DNA from: Candidatus Accumulibacter proximus
Lineage (GTDB): Bacteria; Pseudomonadota; Gammaproteobacteria; Burkholderiales; Rhodocyclaceae
Assembly: GCA_016709675.1 (NCBI GenBank)
Contig: JADJMH010000040.1
Span: 123,501 to 187,500 of the forward strand
DNA length: 64,000 bases
Direction of reading: 5' to 3'
Shown here: positions 1 through 8,478 of the stretch, piece after piece
How the letters are laid out: every line of letters starts with the position of its first letter
Numbering within the stretch: position 1 is the first letter of the stretch
Notes under the pieces: model-generated
The model's input: the letters and a program-made list of their open reading frames with translations, nothing else
Database searches by the model: none
Told to the model about the DNA's origin: nothing
Translations under genes and position numbers: made by a program

Positions 1-1697
1 CCGTCGCGCCGGATGCCACTGATCCTCGCCTGTGGCGCAACCCGGTCGACGCCCGCCCCACCCCGGCCAGCGGTCTGCGCGATGAACTCGCCGAGTCGGG
101 CGCCTATCTCTTCGTGCTGCACCTGCACGAGCTGGACGGAGTGCCGACGGCGCGCCTCGAACTGCCGATGATCGCCGAGGTTCCGACGTTCCTGGCGGTT
201 CTGGAGACCGTCGCGCAGGCCTCCCTCGCCAGCCATCTGCCGACGCTGCTCCTCGCCGGCTACCCGCCGCCGGTCGATGCGACGGTCGAGTGGACCACCG
301 TCACGCCGGACCCGGCGGTGATCGAGATCAACAGTGCCCCGAGCCAGGATGCTGCCGACTTCCTGCGGCGCAGCAGCGAGATCCACGCCGCGGCGGTGGC
401 ACAGGGTCTGGCCCCCTATCGGCTGTACTTCAACGGCACCGTCGCCGACTCCGGCGGCGCCGGCCAGATCACCCTCGGCGGCCCGTCGCCGACACACAGC
501 CCCTTCCTGCGCGAGCCCCGCCTGCTGCCCCGCCTGGTCGGCTTCCTCAACCGTCACCCGGCGCTGTCGTATCTCTATTCGCACGACTTCGTCGGCAGCA
601 GCGGCCAGTCGGTGCGCGCCGACGAGCGCGGCATGGACGCGGTAGACGAACTGGATCTGACGCTGGCCCTGCTCGAACGTAGCGAGAAGATCTCGCCGGA
701 ACTCCTCTGGCACAGCCTGGCACCGTTTCTCTGCGATGCCTCGGGCAACAGCCATCGCGCCGAAATGAACATCGAGAAGCTGTGGAATCCCTTCCTGGCC
801 GGGCGAGGCAGGCAGGGACTGGTCGAATTCCGCGCCTTGCGCATGCAGCACACGCCGCAACGGGCCACCGCCCTGGCCTGCCTGCTGCGTGCCATCGTGG
901 CCATGCTGACGCGCGAAACGTCGGCCGTGCCGCTGATCGACTGGGGCCGCGAACTGCACGAACGCTTTGCCCTGCCCTTCTACCTCGAGCAGGACCTGCG
1001 CGCCGTCCTGCAGGAACTGGCCGTCGCCGGACTGGGCCTCGACGAGGCGATCGAGGCGGTGCTCCTGCGCGACGAATGCCGCTTCTGGGGGCAGGTCACG
1101 CTGCCCGGCTGTAGTCTGGAAGTGCGACGCGCCCTCGAGTTCTGGCCGCTGCTGGGTGACGCCGCCAGCCCCGAGCAGGGCGGCAGTTCCCGCCTGGTCG
1201 ACGCCAGCACGGCGCGCATCGAGCTGCGCCTGCGACCCGCCGACGGCGGCGCCTGGGATGACTGGCAGATCATCGCCGCCGGTGTTGCCCTGCCGCTGCG
1301 GCGGGAAGGCGATGGCCGCGGCGAGCTTGGCGTCTTCGGCCTGCGCTACCGCAGCTTCGTCCCCGGCTGGGGTCTGCATCCCGCGCTGCCCGCGCAGGCG
1401 CCGCTGCGGCTACGTCTACGTCATCCCGAACAGGCCACCGATCACCTCGTCACGCTGCACGAATGGCGCCCCGACGGCGCGGGCTACGCCGGCCTCCCCG
1501 CCGACCTGGCAGCCGCCGCTGCGCGCCGCGCCGAGCGCTTGACCCTCGAAGTCCTGCCGCGCGACCCGGCCGTGCCAGTACGCACTGCCCCGGTCCGCGG
1601 TCTCGGCCCTTTCTGCCTCGACCTGCGCTGCCTGCCCGACGGATGGCGTCGGTCGGCAGTCGACCATTTGCCGCCGTTCGATGATTCCGGAACGTAG
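1..1697 (+). CDS. DUF2126 family protein, C-terminal part
   Basis: The reading frame is open from the first bases of the window (frame starting at base 3), so this is the last 564 codons of a longer gene. The sequence matches my knowledge of the DUF2126 family, large proteins usually found with transglutaminase-like, alpha-E and ATP-grasp-like partners. Supporting stretches are VTPDPAVIEIN, ITLGGPSPTHSPFLR, PALSYLYSHDFVG and GNSHRAEMNIEKLWNP, followed by WGRELHERFALPFY, in the order expected for the C-terminal half of that family. The biochemical role of the family is not established; it is often proposed to act on peptides together with the transglutaminase. No partner gene follows; the next gene is an unrelated Fic gene on the other strand. 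The N-terminal part lies outside the window. Confidence 0.85.
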   Translation, partial: VAPDATDPRLWRNPVDARPTPASGLRDELAESGAYLFVLHLHELDGVPTARLELPMIAEVPTFLAVLETVAQASLASHLPTLLLAGYPPPVDATVEWTTVTPDPAVIEINSAPSQDAADFLRRSSEIHAAAVAQGLAPYRLYFNGTVADSGGAGQITLGGPSPTHSPFLREPRLLPRLVGFLNRHPALSYLYSHDFVGSSGQSVRADERGMDAVDELDLTLALLERSEKISPELLWHSLAPFLCDASGNSHRAEMNIEKLWNPFLAGRGRQGLVEFRALRMQHTPQRATALACLLRAIVAMLTRETSAVPLIDWGRELHERFALPFYLEQDLRAVLQELAVAGLGLDEAIEAVLLRDECRFWGQVTLPGCSLEVRRALEFWPLLGDAASPEQGGSSRLVDASTARIELRLRPADGGAWDDWQIIAAGVALPLRREGDGRGELGVFGLRYRSFVPGWGLHPALPAQAPLRLRLRHPEQATDHLVTLHEWRPDGAGYAGLPADLAAAAARRAERLTLEVLPRDPAVPVRTAPVRGLGPFCLDLRCLPDGWRRSAVDHLPPFDDSGT

Positions 1698-1916
1698 CCG
1701 TCCAAACGACAGCTGCAGTTCGGAAGCGGCGGGAAGGCCACTTCACACAACTCGGCATGAACGGACGGTGACGATCGGAGTTCTCAGCGTCAGCAATAAA
1801 TCGGTCAGCGGTCGCAGTCCAGGAATTCGACGCCAACGACCGCTTGGCGCCTCAGAGCCAAAGCCGGCAAAGACTGCTATCTCGTGATTTCATGCGGTCG
1901 TGGCGCTGAGATGCAA
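1698..1916. other. intergenic stretch, convergent ends, no gene
   Basis: About 220 bases between the ends of the DUF2126 gene and the Fic gene, which point toward each other. It holds short phrases (for example ATCGGTCAGCGGTCGCAGTC near 1799) that resemble the GGTCA/CGGTCG-rich intergenic repeats at 5.8-6.1 kb, so it may contain a decayed member of the same repeat class. I see no clear rho-independent terminator and no convincing ORF. Confidence 0.4.
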
Positions 1917-3419
1917 CTACCTCTTGGGTTCCTCATCGGCGTTGTAAAGCTCTCGCTTGGCGAGCTCCTCGATGAGGTCGAAGACCTCAGGCTGCACGCT
2001 CAACGCGTACTGCTTTCGGCGGTTCTTCGAGACCACGCCGCTGGCCTGCAAGGCAGAGGTAATCAGCAAATGCAGGTCGTTGTTTCGTACGTCGTATTCT
2101 GTATTGACGGCTTCCCTGATCCGGTCGAAGCGCGCCAGATGTTCGGTCTCCTGGCGCAAATGCACATCGAGGGCCTGCTCGGCCATGCGGAACCCGAAGT
2201 CAACGCACGGCGTTGCGTCCCAATAGCGGTAGATCGTATCGCGTCCACAGAACACAAAGTCGAACTGATCCTCATCGATCCATCGCACGTCCCACAGCTT
2301 CCGCGCCGGTTTGGAAAAGGTCTCGAGCGTTTCGAGGTAAGACGTCTCTTCGCGCTTCATCGCAATCGAAACCGGCAACAGCAATCCCTTGTCGAGTCGT
2401 CCTGATTGGCACAACGCATGGTGAAAAAGGAAGCGCGACAGGCGGCCGTTGCCGTCCATGAAGGGGTGCAGATAGACGAAGCCGAACGACGAGATGGCGG
2501 CCGCAACGATCGGATCGATTTGCTTGGGGGCCATGTTCGCGAGTTCAAGGAATGCGGGCATCAATTCGTGTAGCAGCGCCGGCGCCGGCGGCACGTACGT
2601 TACGCTCGCCGCCCCCCGAACACCGCCACTGCGCAGCCAGTTCTGCTGGTGGCGGAAGGCCACAGCCCTATCGAGCGGGTTCGTAATCGCCGCAGACTGC
2701 AACTTGCACAGGTAGTCCTCGGTCAGCAGCATCGGCTCATGGGCTTGGTGCAACAGAGCGACGAACGCCTCCGCCTTGTTCCGCGCCGGAGCCTCACGCT
2801 CAATGGCGAACGAAGACTCGGTTTCACTCAAGTACGCCCAGCCCAAGGCCCGGTCTGCATTAACCGTCCCGATCGAGTCGAGGAAGGCCATGGTGCGCCC
2901 CAGGACGTCGCTTTGCATTGCCGCCTCGATCTTCGTGGTGCGCTCCACACTCGGGCAATAGGCAAGCGACCCCAAGCCATTGAAATTGATGCGCCACTTG
3001 CTATTTCGCTGCTTCGGTCCCGTGACATAGCGGTCAGCGTCGAACAAGTCGGTGTAAGGAGCTGTGAGGGCCGGAAGATCCTCGATCTCCTGGCCCGTAA
3101 GCGCCTCAAAGAGATAGCCCGCCTTACGCAGGTAGATGCTGTTCGGTGACTCGCGGAACCTATCGAGCAGCTGACTCACCGAAACTTGGGGCAACGCTTC
3201 CGCCAAGATCTGGAGATTGGTTCCCTCATGTTTAAGTGCAAATAAGATGTGCGCAAGAGGATCCTTCGTCTTGGGCGCCACATGCACCGGAACTTGGGAC
3301 GTTCCGCCGCCAATCGATGTCACGATCCGATTGACCGGGGCGACTACAGCTGGCTTGGGCACTGAGAACGCCGACAAGGCAAGCTGTGCCTTCAGGAACG
3401 CATATCCGACCTGGTGCAT
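1917..3419 (-). CDS. Fic/DOC family protein
   Basis: A 500-residue protein with the Fic core motif HPFMDGNGR at about residues 318-326; the His is the catalytic base of Fic AMP/NMP transferases. The motif is complete, so an active enzyme is expected. The domain lies in the second half; about 200 residues precede it and a winged-helix-like tail follows (SALQASGVVSKNRRKQYALS), as in the large stand-alone Fic proteins. An inhibitory (S/T)xxxE(G/N) helix was not identified with confidence. The ATG lies 4 bases after the stop of a short reading frame on the same strand. The local GC content is lower than in the neighbours and a transposon follows upstream, so this is probably accessory DNA. The target is unknown; Fic proteins modify host or self proteins, or act as toxins. 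Confidence 0.85.
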   Translation of the reverse strand: MHQVGYAFLKAQLALSAFSVPKPAVVAPVNRIVTSIGGGTSQVPVHVAPKTKDPLAHILFALKHEGTNLQILAEALPQVSVSQLLDRFRESPNSIYLRKAGYLFEALTGQEIEDLPALTAPYTDLFDADRYVTGPKQRNSKWRINFNGLGSLAYCPSVERTTKIEAAMQSDVLGRTMAFLDSIGTVNADRALGWAYLSETESSFAIEREAPARNKAEAFVALLHQAHEPMLLTEDYLCKLQSAAITNPLDRAVAFRHQQNWLRSGGVRGAASVTYVPPAPALLHELMPAFLELANMAPKQIDPIVAAAISSFGFVYLHPFMDGNGRLSRFLFHHALCQSGRLDKGLLLPVSIAMKREETSYLETLETFSKPARKLWDVRWIDEDQFDFVFCGRDTIYRYWDATPCVDFGFRMAEQALDVHLRQETEHLARFDRIREAVNTEYDVRNNDLHLLITSALQASGVVSKNRRKQYALSVQPEVFDLIEELAKRELYNADEEPKR

Positions 3420-3422
3420 CGC

Positions 3423-3575
3423 TCACTTCTCCCCGAAAATCTTCACGAGTATCGCATTTTCTTCAAATTGGCGATTGTAATCAAGATTTTCTTCACGGAC
3501 TATATCTGTATTTGCAATGGAACGGCTACTGCCATTCGGCGCCGCGCCGGCCGCGTTACAGTATTTTCCAGTTCA
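3423..3575 (-). other. short reading-frame tail between IS and fic
   Basis: On the minus strand a frame of about 48 codons runs from the insertion-sequence edge to a TGA at 3423-3425, four bases before the fic ATG. Its end (NTDIVREENLDYNRQFEENAILVKIFGEK is longer than can be quoted whole; key part ENLDYNRQFEENAIL) looks like a protein C-terminus rather than random DNA. It could be the tail of a gene that the IS separated from its beginning, or the leader region of fic. I do not recognise it, and it does not obviously continue the PIN-domain gene on the other side of the IS. Confidence 0.25.
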
Positions 3576-3589
3576 GGTATGAGCCTGAA
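3576..3589. repeat. IS left terminal inverted repeat
   Basis: GGTATGAGCCTGAA, the exact reverse complement of the sequence at 5192-5205. It also sits inside a local palindrome (TTCAGG...CCTGAA, 3572-3589). Confidence 0.6.
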
Positions 3590-3837
3590 GGAGCGACGGA
3601 GTGGGAGGTGCTGTGACGTGGGTTGAAGGGTTGAAAAGGGGAGTCTAACGGATTCCGCCGAGGGGTGTTGGGATGATCCCGGCGGGTGGTTCTTGATCTT
3701 GGGGGGTTAAGGGAATATTTATTCCGGTTGTACGCTTTGCTGCCCGCAGGGCTTCCGGCGGGCAGATGGCGCAGCCATTCGTCCGTCTGGCAAGCGCAGC
3801 GCGGCAGGGTTTCGGTTGGCGTCGTCGCGGGTAGGCG

Positions 3838-5097
3838 TCAGGCTCGGCGCTTGGGTTTGACAAAGCTGGCAAAGAGTTCGCGTTTGGCGCGTTGCATGGC
3901 CTGCGCGGCGGCCAGGTCGGTTTGCGACTTGGCCTGAATCTTCAAGGTGTCCCGGGTGATGCCCGGCTTGAAGGTGACCAGGCCCTCGGCGTCCAACAGT
4001 AGCAAACGCTCCAGGGGCGTCTTCACATCCTCATGCTTGTAGCGCTTGACGAGCTTGCCCTTGGCGTTGCGGATCAAGGTGGGAAACAGGCACGGGCGGT
4101 GCAGATTGAGCCAGGGATTGAAGGTTTGCTGGTAGAACGCGTTGATTGGCTTTGCATACGCCTGCGGGATATGGTCGTAGCCCATATGCTTGCGCACCAC
4201 GCTGGCATTCTTGCTCTCGGCCAGGGCGTTGTCGTTACTGTGCCGCGAGCGGGACTTGGTTTGTTCGATGCGCAGTTTCTCCAGCAGCTTCGCGACCTTG
4301 TGATTGATGTACTCGGAGCCGTTGTCGGAGTGAAAGCCGGCAATGACGAACGGAAACTGATCCATGATCAAAGTCAGCACGGGCAACAAAAAGGCTTCGC
4401 TGAGGCCTTGCACGCACGCCTCGACCTGCCACTGGCTGACCGCATCGACACAGGTGATGTGATACACACCTTTGACGCCGTCCTGGTCGCCCTGATGAAC
4501 CGTATCGATGCGTACGAAGCCAGCCCGTCCCTCGGGGCCGGGGGCCTTGCGAACGCCGATCGCGTGGCACACCGGGCGGGTCTTGGTGAAGCTCCTGCGC
4601 TGGGCCTGATAGCCGGCGCTCTTGCGCAGGTTGTACAGGTGCGAGACAGACAGGGTCGCCAGGCGCTCGTAGCGGGGATCGTCATAGTCCCGGTAGGCCC
4701 GTTGCAGGAGGTGCGCGATCGCCGGCCCGCAGACGTCTTCATGGGCCTGGTCCATCTCGACGAGCAACTCCACGTCAAGGGCGGTGTACTTGCGCACAAA
4801 GGGCGCGGCAGGGGCACGGTAGCGCTTGACCAAGGGGACGGCAGCCAGGCGGTTACGCTGCCACCGGGTCACCAGGCGAGTGACCTGCGCCCGGCTGTAA
4901 CCGCTGGTGTGCTGCAGGTACCTCAGCAGTATGCCACGCTCGCGCTTGTTGCGACCGGGGTAGTCAAAGCGTGTCAGGACGCGACTGATGTGCCCATACC
5001 GCTCGCCGTTGTCGCCTGCCGCCGAGAACTCAATCAACGTGCTGGCGCTGAGAAACTGTTCGATCTGCTCGATCGTCATCAGCCGTGCTTCGTTCAT
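3838..5097 (-). CDS. IS transposase, integrase catalytic (rve) domain
   Basis: A 419-residue transposase with a retroviral-type integrase core. The catalytic triad is visible: Asp in FVRIDTVHQG, Asp in GFHSDNGSEYIN, and Glu in NALAESKNA, exactly 35 residues after the second Asp (D-D-35-E). A helix-turn-helix-like N-terminal segment (HTSGYSRAQVTRLVTRWQRNR) precedes it. I chose the ATG at 5097 (MNEARLMTIEQ) because an upstream ATG at 5136 adds only 13 poorly conserved residues and lies near the terminal repeats. The architecture is that of the IS481-like/integrase-type transposases. The gene is intact, so the element may still be mobile. Confidence 0.85.
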   Translation of the reverse strand: MNEARLMTIEQIEQFLSASTLIEFSAAGDNGERYGHISRVLTRFDYPGRNKRERGILLRYLQHTSGYSRAQVTRLVTRWQRNRLAAVPLVKRYRAPAAPFVRKYTALDVELLVEMDQAHEDVCGPAIAHLLQRAYRDYDDPRYERLATLSVSHLYNLRKSAGYQAQRRSFTKTRPVCHAIGVRKAPGPEGRAGFVRIDTVHQGDQDGVKGVYHITCVDAVSQWQVEACVQGLSEAFLLPVLTLIMDQFPFVIAGFHSDNGSEYINHKVAKLLEKLRIEQTKSRSRHSNDNALAESKNASVVRKHMGYDHIPQAYAKPINAFYQQTFNPWLNLHRPCLFPTLIRNAKGKLVKRYKHEDVKTPLERLLLLDAEGLVTFKPGITRDTLKIQAKSQTDLAAAQAMQRAKRELFASFVKPKRRA

Positions 5098-5163
5098 GTC
5101 GATCACCATCCTTGCGATGATCAACCCACACCTCATTTCACCCCCAATTTCTTTCGCTCAGGC

Positions 5164-5634
5164 TCATTCCTGGGTGGAAATACCATCCCCGTTCAGGCTC
5201 ATACCACGTTGGACAAGGCTCAGTGTAGCCAAGTACGTGCAATTAGCAGACAATGCGGATGCAAGAACGATAGCATCATCGGTTGGATCGTATGAGGCGG
5301 CTTCGGCTGGAAGAGTTGAGATGTCTGCGTTTGGCACGATCTCAAGCAACTTGCGGCTTGCAAGGGACAGGTAGCCTGCAATGAACTTATCTTTCAACGC
5401 AAGGTAGTGTTTGTTCAATACGTCCACTGCCTTGTCTCGCACATGGGGCGAAACTACCGCAGTACCAGACTGCGTTCTTTCTATGTGTTCGAGAATTCGA
5501 TTCGAGTGCGATTCCTTGAACAGAACGGCGCGGAGAAGCGTTCCGGCGTCTAAGAATATTCGCTGCCCCTCAAGACGTGCAACAAAATCGGGCGAGTTGC
5601 TATGGACATGCGCGGGGACGATGAGATGGGCCAT
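5164..5634 (-). pseudogene. PIN-domain protein, 3' end replaced by the IS
   Basis: This frame encodes about 143 native residues of a PIN-like nuclease: RIFLDAGTLLRAVLF carries the first acidic residue and SYDPTDDAIVLASALSANCTYLATLS carries the later Asp pair, the usual order in PIN toxins and RNases. The frame then runs into the insertion sequence, and its last residues (RGMSLNGDGISTQE) are encoded by the IS terminal repeat, so the natural C-terminus is missing. Only the final strand and helix would be lost, so some activity is possible. No antitoxin gene is visible immediately upstream (5635-5720). The right IS repeat at 5192-5205 shows where the break happened. Confidence 0.65.
5192..5205. 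repeat. IS right terminal inverted repeat
   Basis: TTCAGGCTCATACC, the exact reverse complement of 3576-3589. A related copy (CTCAGGCTCATT) lies 34 bases further inside at about 5157-5168. Confidence 0.6.
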
Positions 5635-5822
5635 TTTTGAAATGTCGCTGAATTTATGAGCAACCGGTACGGTACTTTAAGTCTGGCTGTTCACATACGT
5701 GAACGTAGTACGATCCAATGACGTACGACCGCTCCAGGGAGTTGGCTCTATCGCCCGCCCCTGGCCGGTTACCAACCGGACGCCATCCTACACCGACTGA
5801 CCGCTTTCCGGAGCGTCCCGGT

Positions 5823-5904
5823 CGGTCACGCGAGGATATCAACATCCCCAACCGATTGACCGATTACTGTCGATCGCCCGGGGTCAACGCCCACTTCGGA
5901 GAAG
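5823..5904. repeat. intergenic direct repeat, unit 1
   Basis: This 82-base segment aligns without gaps to 5984-6065 (offset 161), with about 13 mismatches by eye (about 84% identity). Shared blocks include GCGAGGA.ATCA, CATCCCCA and GTCGATCGCCC. No convincing ORF covers both copies. It looks like a dispersed intergenic repeat of the host. Confidence 0.6.
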
Positions 5905-5983
5905 AATCTCCACCGTCTGCTCCTGGCCGACTGCCGACTGACGCCATCCAAAACCCACCGGCGGCTTCCCGACACGTAGCGGC

Positions 5984-6065
5984 CGGTCAGGCGAGGAGAT
6001 CACCATCCCCAGCCGAATGACCGCTTACGGTCGATCGCCCCAGGTCAACGACGGCTTCGGGGAAG
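5984..6065. repeat. intergenic direct repeat, unit 2
   Basis: Second copy of the 82-base unit at 5823-5904, 161 bases downstream and in the same orientation. The bases just before each unit are also loosely similar (CCGCTTTCC / GGCGGCTTCC), so the true period may cover the whole 161 bases. Confidence 0.6.
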
Positions 6066-6669
6066 TGGCGCGACTGTCTGCCTTCGGCCGATAGTACTCG
6101 TCGCGGGATGCTGTCGCAAAGCCGCGTTAGGCCAACTGCCCTTACCCGCCGGTCACAACCTCCCGAGTCGCCGACCAACGTCCCTTTCAGGCCGGCGCCT
6201 GGATCGGCCAGTCAGCGTGCCGTCTACCAGGCGCCTCGTGTAATCACTGATCAGCTGGTTCCAGGTCTTACGACGGGAGGCCGCGGCGCGCGCCGTGCGA
6301 GGCACTCGCCAGGCGCCCAGGCAGCGATTGCCCGTCGCCTCAGCGACGGCGTCAAGCCGGTAAGCGAAGAAGTCCTGGCGCAGCAACAGACGATTGCTGA
6401 CAGCTTCTACCAATTGAAGCTGGTGCCCACAAGCAGGTCCGCGTTGCCGATGCAGCATGGCAGGCTGGGAAGAAGAGATAACAGCAAACAACAAATGAGC
6501 CCGGCGCCATTCTGGTCGGCCCGGGCTCCGACATCGGCGATGGCCTTGCCATCGGCCCCGGCACAAGATCGATCTGCTGCGAGCGGTCGTGCTGACCTGT
6601 TCCATGGCCGCAGTGGCCCGGTCGCTCGGCGTGCCGTACAAGCCTTTCACCGCAATCGCAAGGGGGTCC
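6066..6669. other. about 600 bases without a recognisable gene
   Basis: Frames on both strands are open because of high GC, but none shows a known motif or convincing codon bias. A plus-strand stretch near 6560-6650 (DLLRAVVLTCSMAAVARSLGVPYKP) resembles a helix-turn-helix fragment and could be a remnant of a regulator or transposase. The duplicated molybdate segment begins at 6670. Confidence 0.35.
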
Positions 6670-7710
6670 TGCACCCTGGCGCGCCGTATGCCGTTCAGGC
6701 GAGGAGTGCGACGGCCTTGATCTGCGCCTTCAGCGCCAGGCCGGGCCGGAATTGCAGCCTTTCGGCGGAACGGCGGGTGATGCGGGCGAGCAGCGGCTCG
6801 CCGGCGACATCGAGGCGGACCAGGACGTGGCCCGGCGTGTCGGTCGACGCCAGATCGACGACCGTCGCCTCGACGCTGTTGAGGATGCTGCTGTGCACCT
6901 GCGGCACCAGCGCCAGGCTGACATCGCGCGCGTGAATGCGGCAGCGGCGCGGCGAGCAGGGCGCGGGCGATCGCCACGCGCTGGCGTTCGCCACCGGAGA
7001 GCTGGCCGGGCGAGCGGTCGAGCAGGTGTTCGATGCCGAGCAGTTCGGCGACTTCGGAGAGGGCGAAGTGGCGCTTGCTGGCCGGCGTGCGCTGTTCGCC
7101 GAATTGCATGTTGCCGCGCACTGAAAGATGAGGAAAGAGGCTGGCTTCCTGAAAGACCATCCCCAACGCGCGCTGGTGATGCGGCACGAACAGGCCTCTT
7201 GCCTCGTCCTGCCAGACGCCGTCGCCGACTGCAAAGTAGCCGTCGGCGGCACGCTCGAGTCCGGCGATGGCGCGCAGACAGGTGGTCTTGCCCGAACCGG
7301 AATGGCCGAAGAGACCGGTGACGCCGCGACCCGGCAGCGTCAGGTCGACCTCGAGCCTGAGGTCGCGCCGTTCGATGCGCAGGCGGGCACGGATGTCCCG
7401 GCTCATGCGCCCTTCCTCCGCGGCGGGTTGAAGAGGTACAGCGCCAGCAGCACGAGGAAGCTGAACAGCACCATGCCGCCGGCCAACCCGTGCGCCTGGG
7501 CGTATTCCAGAGCCTTGACGTGGTGGTAAATCTGCACCGAGACGACACGGGTCTTGCCCGGAATGCTGCCGCCGATCATCAGGACGATGCCGAATTCGCC
7601 GACGGTATGGGCAACGCCGAGGATGGCCCCGGTGATGAAGCCGGGGCGTGCGAGCGGCACGGCAACCGACCAGAAGGCATCCCAGGGGCCGGCGCGCAAA
7701 GTGGCTGCAA
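6670..7710 (-). repeat. partial duplication of the modB-modC region, copy 1
   Basis: This segment is a near-copy of 9067-10476 in the same orientation, about 2.4 kb away. It starts with TGCACCCTGGCGCGCCGTAT in both places and ends near GCGCAAAGTGG. By eye the identity is above 90% with scattered substitutions. Relative to the other copy it lacks 368 bases (the equivalent of 9345-9712), with a GCGG at both deletion edges, as expected for slippage between short repeats. Between the two copies lie a toxin-antitoxin pair and unassigned sequence. Confidence 0.9.
6695..7406 (-). pseudogene. modC: modC copy 1, internal 368-base deletion
   Basis: This is an ATP-binding subunit of a molybdate ABC transporter (ModC) that starts correctly at an ATG overlapping the end of the modB fragment (ATGA). 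It keeps the Walker A (GHSGSGKTTCLRA), the Q-loop region and the ABC signature (LSGGERQRVAIARALL). The 368-base deletion then removes Walker B, the D-loop and switch His, and the start of the TOBE domain; since 368 is not a multiple of three the rest is also out of frame. It cannot make a working ATPase. Its N-terminus is better preserved than in the other modC copy, which has a frameshift there. Confidence 0.85.
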
Positions 7711-7711
7711 G
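7403..7711 (-). pseudogene. modB: modB copy 1, C-terminal fragment
   Basis: About 100 residues match the last part of the ModB permease at 10169-10849: FWSVAVPLARPGFITGAIL (the EAA-type cytoplasmic loop), HTVGEFGIVLMIGG and a last membrane helix (GGMVLFSFLVLLALYLF). The N-terminal four or so membrane helices are missing because the duplicated segment starts inside the gene near 7711. A translation start inside the fragment is possible but a working permease is not. Confidence 0.85.
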
Positions 7712-7960
7712 CTCCCGGCGTTGTGTTCGACCCTATTGTTCGGCATCGTCGTCCGGATAAAGCCACCTTTCATCCTCCGACCGTTGCATGTTTTCGCCAA
7801 ACTCCATGCACTCCTCGGGAATGTCCCTCTGGCAGCGCCATCTCGCCGTCTTAGTCTTCCTCTATGCCAGTCTCCCTCTGTCGATTGCCGATGAGCGAAT
7901 AGTGAGCGAACGGGCGTTCTGGCAACAGGAGAATTGCCGGAGATTCACAACTACGGGACG
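7712..7960. other. about 250 bases, no gene seen
   Basis: Sequence between the end of the duplicated modB fragment and the toxin gene. It no longer matches the molybdate region. I see no motif, tRNA or clear hairpin terminator. Confidence 0.35.
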
Positions 7961-8257
7961 TCATTCACTCCGGCGCGTCATCCAGTAACCCGGCTCGCGT
8001 CGCAAGTGCATCACGGCCAGTACGAGCAAGCTCCTGCTCCCCGGTTCGTACAGGACACCATAGGGAAAGCGGTTGACCAATACGCGGCGAACATTGCCGG
8101 CAAGTTGGGTCCAGGCGTCGGGCATAGCGGCGGCACGTTCGATGGCAGCGTGGATTTCGACCGCGAAGTCGAGACCCAGGCCAGTTTCACGCTCTTCGTA
8201 CCAATCAACAGCAGCTTCGAACTCTTCGGCCGCTTCGGGGTGAAACTCGATGTTCAT
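7961..8257 (-). CDS. ParE/RelE-type toxin
   Basis: A 98-residue protein with the ParE/RelE fold signature: FHPEAAEEFEAAVDWYEER at the start (two N-terminal helices after the first strand) and then VLVNRFPYGVLYEP and LVLAVMHLRREPGYW, the usual central and last strands with basic residues. Length fits the family. Its ATG overlaps the stop of the antitoxin gene (ATGA), typical of a type II module. ParE toxins poison DNA gyrase and RelE toxins cleave mRNA on the ribosome; the sequence alone does not decide, though the helical hairpin favours ParE. Confidence 0.85.
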   Translation of the reverse strand: MNIEFHPEAAEEFEAAVDWYEERETGLGLDFAVEIHAAIERAAAMPDAWTQLAGNVRRVLVNRFPYGVLYEPGSRSLLVLAVMHLRREPGYWMTRRSE

Positions 8258-8478
8258 CGAGCGTGGCGCTGCCGGATTCGCTCAAAAACCTGTTCCCCCG
8301 GAATCGTCTGAACCTGACCGCTGGCCACCTCCTTTTGGCGCTGGTTGGCAACGCTAACCCAGGCGGCGGTAATAGCGTCATCTTGTGGATTGAGGCTCTG
8401 CAATAGCGCTTCAGCTATCCGCGCACGTTCTTCCATGGGCAGGGAAATAATTTCGTCCATCAGGGCATTCGTTTTCAT
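8254..8478 (-). CDS. addiction-module antitoxin
   Basis: A 74-residue protein directly upstream of, and overlapping, the ParE-like toxin. It matches the family of putative addiction module components: a short N-terminal helix-rich part with LPMEERARIAEALLQSL and a central AAWVSVANQRQKEVASG, ending in a charged tail (QVFERIRQRHAR). It would bind and neutralise the toxin and probably repress the promoter. The pair sits between the two copies of the duplicated molybdate segment, so it may have arrived with that rearrangement, or help to keep the region. Confidence 0.8.
   Translation of the reverse strand: MKTNALMDEIISLPMEERARIAEALLQSLNPQDDAITAAWVSVANQRQKEVASGQVQTIPGEQVFERIRQRHAR

Larger units (their letters stand above)
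3576..5205 (-). mobile_element. insertion sequence with DDE transposase
   Basis: The element is bounded by a 14-base inverted repeat: GGTATGAGCCTGAA at 3576-3589 and TTCAGGCTCATACC at 5192-5205. Another copy of the core TCAGGCTCAT lies inside the right end at about 5158-5167, which could be a second transposase-binding site. The only gene inside is the integrase-type transposase. The ends are set from the inverted repeat only; I could not find a matching target-site duplication (left flank AGTTCA, right flank ACGTTG), so the exact borders may be a few bases off or the copy may have been rearranged. Confidence 0.65.

Noticed and set aside
4033..5295. A 420-codon plus-strand frame opposite the transposase
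   Set aside because: The minus strand has the D-D-35-E transposase; the plus-strand translation has no recognisable features.
6153..7766. A 537-codon minus-strand frame covering the mod copy 1 region
   Set aside because: It joins out-of-frame modB sequence, the in-frame modC start and unrelated DNA only because the 368-base deletion shifts frames; it is not a fusion gene.
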